A DNA stretch of 64,000 nt from JAVBLD01 sp031553705 (GTDB lineage: Bacteria > Bacteroidota > Bacteroidia > Bacteroidales > Marinifilaceae): assembly GCA_031553705.1 (NCBI GenBank), contig JAVBLD010000018.1:14081-78080 (forward strand), in the 5' to 3' direction. The notes beneath the pieces were generated by a model. It searched no databases, was not told where the DNA came from, and worked only from the letters and a program-made list of their open reading frames with translations. Each line of letters opens with the position of its first letter. Position 1 is the stretch's first letter. Below are positions 60,906 through 64,000 of the stretch, one piece after another. The translations under genes were made by a program, and so were the position numbers.

Positions 60906-61751
60906 ATGGAACGAACAATAATAAGAATAGATGAAGAGTTATGTAATGGTTGCGGAGCCTGCGTGAGCGGATGCTATGAGGGAGCATTACAGCTTATTAA
61001 TGGGAAGGCGGTGATGATTAGTGAGTTATATTGTGACGGATTGGGAGCCTGTATCGGCGAGTGTCCTGTCGGCGCCATTATGTTGGAGAAACGGGAGGCC
61101 GAACCGTATAGCGAGGAAGCTGTGATGGAACGCATTGCCCCGAAAGGCGAGGAGGTTATTCTGGCGCATCTGAACCATTTGAAAGCACATGGGGAAAAAG
61201 AGTTACTTAAACAAGGATTGGATTATCTTAAGAGACATAATATCAAGATTGATTTTGAGAAAGGAGTGACAGGCGAAGAGAAGTTGGGGTGTGGTTGCCC
61301 CGGGTCGATGATGCGGGAGATTAAAAAGCCTGTAGTTGCCGCTTTTACGGTGGCTCCGGCGGCTCAACCGTCCGAATTGAGGCAGTTTCCTGTGCAGCTT
61401 CAGTTACTGAATCCGAATGCCGGTTTCTTACAGGGAGCCGATTTATTGTTAGCTGCCGATTGCACTGCATTTGCTTCAGGCAACTTTCACAGTCGTTTCT
61501 TAAAAGGCAGAATGCTTGCGATTGCCTGCCCGAAGCTCGATGCAAATATTCAATCTTATATAGATAAGCTGACCACATTGATCGATGTGGCGCAGATCAA
61601 AACATTGACTGTGCTTGTAATGGAAGTGCCCTGTTGCGGCGGATTGATCCGGATTGCCGGTATGGCGCGGGAACAAGCCGAACGCAAAATACCGATAAGA
61701 GTGGTTGTTTTGTCGGTGGAAGGCGAAATGATTAAAGATTATGAACTGTAG
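60906..61751 (+). CDS. Ferredoxin-like 4Fe-4S protein linked to hcp
   Basis: The 281-residue protein begins with two 4Fe-4S clusters (Cys13/16/19/23 in CNGCGACVSGC; CDGLGACIGECPVGAI near 43-58), then a helical linker, a cysteine pair region LGCGCPGS and a C-terminal domain with LLAADCTAF, AIACPKLDANIQSYIDKL and EVPCCGGL. This arrangement is common next to hcp in anaerobes; it probably delivers electrons to the hybrid cluster protein. It precedes hcp by 113 nt and is controlled by the palindrome at 60833. Confidence 0.85.
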   Translation: MERTIIRIDEELCNGCGACVSGCYEGALQLINGKAVMISELYCDGLGACIGECPVGAIMLEKREAEPYSEEAVMERIAPKGEEVILAHLNHLKAHGEKELLKQGLDYLKRHNIKIDFEKGVTGEEKLGCGCPGSMMREIKKPVVAAFTVAPAAQPSELRQFPVQLQLLNPNAGFLQGADLLLAADCTAFASGNFHSRFLKGRMLAIACPKLDANIQSYIDKLTTLIDVAQIKTLTVLVMEVPCCGGLIRIAGMAREQAERKIPIRVVVLSVEGEMIKDYEL

Positions 61752-61864
61752 TATATCAATAGATATGGATTCGGAAACGTAAATATTGATTGGAGAAACG
61801 ATCTGAATTTGCTTTCTTTTATCCAGCGCTTTGTTTTTTATATTAATAAATAAAAATTTGGATT

Positions 61865-63514
61865 ATGAGTATGTTTTGTTTTCAATGTCAGGAAGCAGCC
61901 GGAGGAAAAGGCTGTACCATAAAGGGTGTGTGCGGTAAGGAACCGCAAACCTCTGCGTTAATGGATTTATTACTTTATGTAGTCCGGGGGGAGGCGATCC
62001 TGAATCGCACCCTTCGTGAAAAAGGTGCCGCTAATGAGGATGCCAGCCGGCAGATGTTGGATGCACTTTTCTGTACGATAACCAATGCTAATTTTGACGA
62101 TGAAGCAATCAGAAAACGTATAGAGAAGGCCTTTGCTACTAAGAACGAGCTTATCGGAGAGATGAAGAAGCGGGGGATAGCACTACCGGAAGCCGATGAG
62201 GCGACGTTTTTTATCAAATCGGAAGATTATGAGAGGTATGTGGCTAAAGTAGGAGTATTGGCTGAAAACAACGAAGATATTCGTTCATTAAAACAGCTGG
62301 TGGTTTATGGAGTGAAGGGCGCTGCTGCCTATACTAAACATGCGTTGAATCTGGGATATGAGGATCAGGCTATTTATGAGACGCTTGAGAATGCTTTGGC
62401 TGAAATCTGCCGTAAGGATATTTCTGCTGACCAGCTTACCGGGCTTGTGCTGAATGTTGGGGAGTGCGGCGTGAAGGCGATGGCACTGCTTGATAAAGCA
62501 AATACATCGACATACGGCCATCCGGAAATTACAAAGGTAAATATCGGTGTCGGTAAAAATCCAGGAATCCTGGTAAGCGGCCACGATCTGAAGGATTTTG
62601 AAGAGTTGCTCGAGCAAACTGCCGGAACAGGGGTAGATGTATACACTCACAGTGAGATGCTGCCTGCCAATTATTATCCGGCGTTTAAAAAATATCCGCA
62701 CTTTATCGGGAATTATGGTAATTCCTGGTGGAAACAGCGCGAAGAGTTCGAGCGTTTTAACGGGGTGTTTCTTTTTACAACCAACTGTATTGTTCCGCCT
62801 TCGAAAGATAGCACTTATGTCGGCCGTATATATACTACCGGATCAGCCGGACTTCCCGGAGCAAAGCATATTCCTTCCCGGATGGATGGCAAACCGAAGA
62901 ACTTTTCGGCAGTGATCGAACATGCTAAAAAGTGTGCTCCCCCTCAGGAGATTGAGAAAGGTGAGATTATCGGCGGTTTTGCTCACCACCAGGTATTGGC
63001 GCTTGCCGATAAAGTGGTTGACGCTGTTAAATCGGGCGCAATTAAAAAATTTGTCGTAATGGCCGGTTGTGACGGACGTATGAAGAGTCGAGAATATTAT
63101 ACCGACTTTGCTGCTGCTTTACCGGGAGACAATGTGATTCTTACGGCCGGTTGTGCCAAATATCGTTATAACAAGCTTCCTTTGGGAGATATCGGCGGGA
63201 TACCCCGTGTATTGGACGCGGGACAGTGTAACGACAGCTATTCGCTGGTTGTGATTGCGCTGGCTCTGAAAGAGGCTTTTGGTCTGAAAGATATCAACGA
63301 CCTGCCGATAGTCTATAATATCGCATGGTACGAACAGAAAGCGGTGATTGTGCTGTTGGCTTTGTTGAGTCTGGGCGTTAAAAATATACATCTCGGACCA
63401 ACCCTTCCTGCGTTCCTTTCCCCGAATGTTGCAAAGGTATTGGTAGAGAAGTTTGGAATCGGTGGGATTTCCACTGTCGAAGAAGATGTGAAGAAATTAA
63501 TAATGAACAACTAA
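61865..63514 (+). CDS. hcp: Hydroxylamine reductase / hybrid cluster protein
   Basis: The 549-residue protein has the N-terminal cluster motif Cys5-x2-Cys8-x8-Cys17-x5-Cys23 (CFQCQEAAGGKGCTIKGVCG), the spacing found in class I enzymes of strict anaerobes. The hybrid 4Fe-2O-2S cluster region is seen in LVLNVGECGVKAM, TNCIVPP, AGCAKYRYNK and VLDAGQCNDSYSL. It reduces hydroxylamine in vitro and acts mainly as an NO reductase or nitrosylation catalyst in cells. The preceding ferredoxin-like gene and divergent Crp/Fnr regulator fit a nitrosative-stress operon. Confidence 0.97.
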   Translation: MSMFCFQCQEAAGGKGCTIKGVCGKEPQTSALMDLLLYVVRGEAILNRTLREKGAANEDASRQMLDALFCTITNANFDDEAIRKRIEKAFATKNELIGEMKKRGIALPEADEATFFIKSEDYERYVAKVGVLAENNEDIRSLKQLVVYGVKGAAAYTKHALNLGYEDQAIYETLENALAEICRKDISADQLTGLVLNVGECGVKAMALLDKANTSTYGHPEITKVNIGVGKNPGILVSGHDLKDFEELLEQTAGTGVDVYTHSEMLPANYYPAFKKYPHFIGNYGNSWWKQREEFERFNGVFLFTTNCIVPPSKDSTYVGRIYTTGSAGLPGAKHIPSRMDGKPKNFSAVIEHAKKCAPPQEIEKGEIIGGFAHHQVLALADKVVDAVKSGAIKKFVVMAGCDGRMKSREYYTDFAAALPGDNVILTAGCAKYRYNKLPLGDIGGIPRVLDAGQCNDSYSLVVIALALKEAFGLKDINDLPIVYNIAWYEQKAVIVLLALLSLGVKNIHLGPTLPAFLSPNVAKVLVEKFGIGGISTVEEDVKKLIMNN

Positions 63515-63666
63515 TAATGAACAATTTGGAGGCAAAGGGACAAGAAAATAGTGAGTTGAGGGTGAAAAGTTTTCTTGAACCTTGCCTTCTTCTATTATTG
63601 AATTGTTTTTGTAAGACAAAAAAACAAGAGGCGAAAAAAGAGAAAGAACGAAGATGGAGGTAACTA

Positions 63667-63850
63667 ATTGAAAATCATAAATGGTTTGCTTCGGATGTCC
63701 GCTATGAACGCGCCCCGTTGTTTTCGACCAACGGCGATTTCAAGGTGGCCAAAATCATGGCGAACGACATGCTGGCTACGCATCTGATAAAAGAACTGGA
63801 ATTATTAAAGAAGGAAAGCAGTAAACCTTTTGCTCTCCCTTTTCGGGTAT
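63667..63850 (+). pseudogene. Unidentified gene fragment with ATT at its expected start, truncated by IS
   Basis: A good ribosome-binding site GGAGG (63656-63660) is followed, 6 nt later, by ATT (63667) and a coding-like frame: ENHKWFASDVRYERAPLF, STNGDFKVAKIMANDMLATH, LIKELELLKKES. No ATG, GTG or TTG starts this frame at the expected position, so the start codon seems mutated from ATG or is a rare ATT. The frame remains open to 63954, but the IS3-type transposase begins at 63920, so the real coding part ends somewhere near 63830-63870. The family is not recognised. Confidence 0.4.
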
Positions 63851-63919
63851 CCGCTTTACTGAATATCCTACCTTTGCTCGGACAAAAAGTTAAGCGGCAA
63901 AAAAGCTTATCTTTACAAG

Positions 63920-64000
63920 ATGACAACAAGCAAAAAGTACGATCGAGAGTTTAAAGAAAATGCAGTCAAGCTGAGCATGTCACGTAATGACATACCTGTT
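63920..64000 (+). CDS. IS3-family transposase OrfA, N-terminal part
   Basis: The ATG at 63920 opens 27 codons to the window edge, reading TTSKKYDREFKENAVKLSMS and then RNDIPV, the typical start of the helix-turn-helix OrfA of IS3-family elements. The left terminal inverted repeat should lie some 50-90 nt upstream but could not be located with certainty. The element disrupts or borders the fragment at 63667. Confidence 0.72.
   Translation, partial: MTTSKKYDREFKENAVKLSMSRNDIPV

Noticed and set aside
1..64000. tRNA, rRNA or CRISPR features
   Set aside because: Reading the intergenic stretches revealed no cloverleaf consensus, rRNA sequence or regularly spaced direct repeats; a covariance-model scan would settle this.

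Overview
The window looks like chromosomal DNA from an anaerobic member of the Bacteroidales, probably near Parabacteroides/Tannerellaceae or Dysgonomonadaceae. The evidence is a TonB-dependent receptor with a carboxypeptidase-like N-terminal domain, a DUF5686 protein, DUF3575 and DUF3868 fimbrial-type proteins, the ATP synthase order atpD-C-B-E-F-H-A-G, few good Shine-Dalgarno sites, and several promoters of the Bacteroides type (TTTG, about 19-20 nt, TAnnTTTG). The genus is an inference; the order-level call is firmer. No rRNA, tRNA or CRISPR array was seen.

Layout. 1-1171: start of a GH2 beta-mannosidase cut by the window edge (minus strand). 1254-6101: TonB-dependent receptor plus lipoprotein, an uptake pair ending at a terminator. 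6281-10598: glycine decarboxylase gcvP and a convergent DEAD-box helicase. 11371-18416: complete eight-gene F-type ATP synthase operon. 18469-20165: NAD(P)-binding protein and a YtxH/holin-like envelope trio. 20300-22533: decayed fimbrial-type locus. 22560-27560: metallophosphoesterase, DUF3352-MORN fusion and MATE exporter. 27611-34773: hybrid histidine kinase, exported Fe-type superoxide dismutase, wecB, HAD phosphatase and ketopantoate reductase. 34984-36018: surface protein with 15-residue repeats.

36125-45430 is the most interesting block. A strong promoter carrying an inverted repeat precedes hdrC-hdrB-hdrA, an MvhD-type subunit, two iron-sulfur subunits and a flavin/NAD(P)-binding subunit, tightly packed. 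The set resembles the FlxABCD-HdrABC electron-bifurcating oxidoreductase, with hdr first. A proton-pumping-type membrane pyrophosphatase with the K+-independence lysine follows 48 nt later, so redox chemistry at the ferredoxin/NAD(P)H node and ion pumping may share a transcript.

45611-50915: BlaI/BlaR1-type repressor and membrane protease pair with a visible operator, then a DUF5686 outer-membrane protein. 50983-59065: TapB-like protein, two histidine-rich exported proteins and a CusB-CusA-TolC metal efflux operon, with a four-helix-bundle (23S rRNA intervening-sequence type) gene between adaptor and pump, flanked by imperfect inverted repeats. 59229-63514: DUF4136 lipoprotein and a Crp/Fnr regulator divergent from a ferredoxin-like protein and hybrid cluster protein (hcp), with a perfect palindrome upstream: a likely nitrosative-stress unit. 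63656-64000: an unidentified gene remnant and the start of an IS3-type transposase running off the window.

Several short spacer sequences recur between genes: a motif abutting three start codons, GTTAG-AATT-GAATCA elements in the efflux operon, and pyrimidine-rich CCTTGCCCC stretches.
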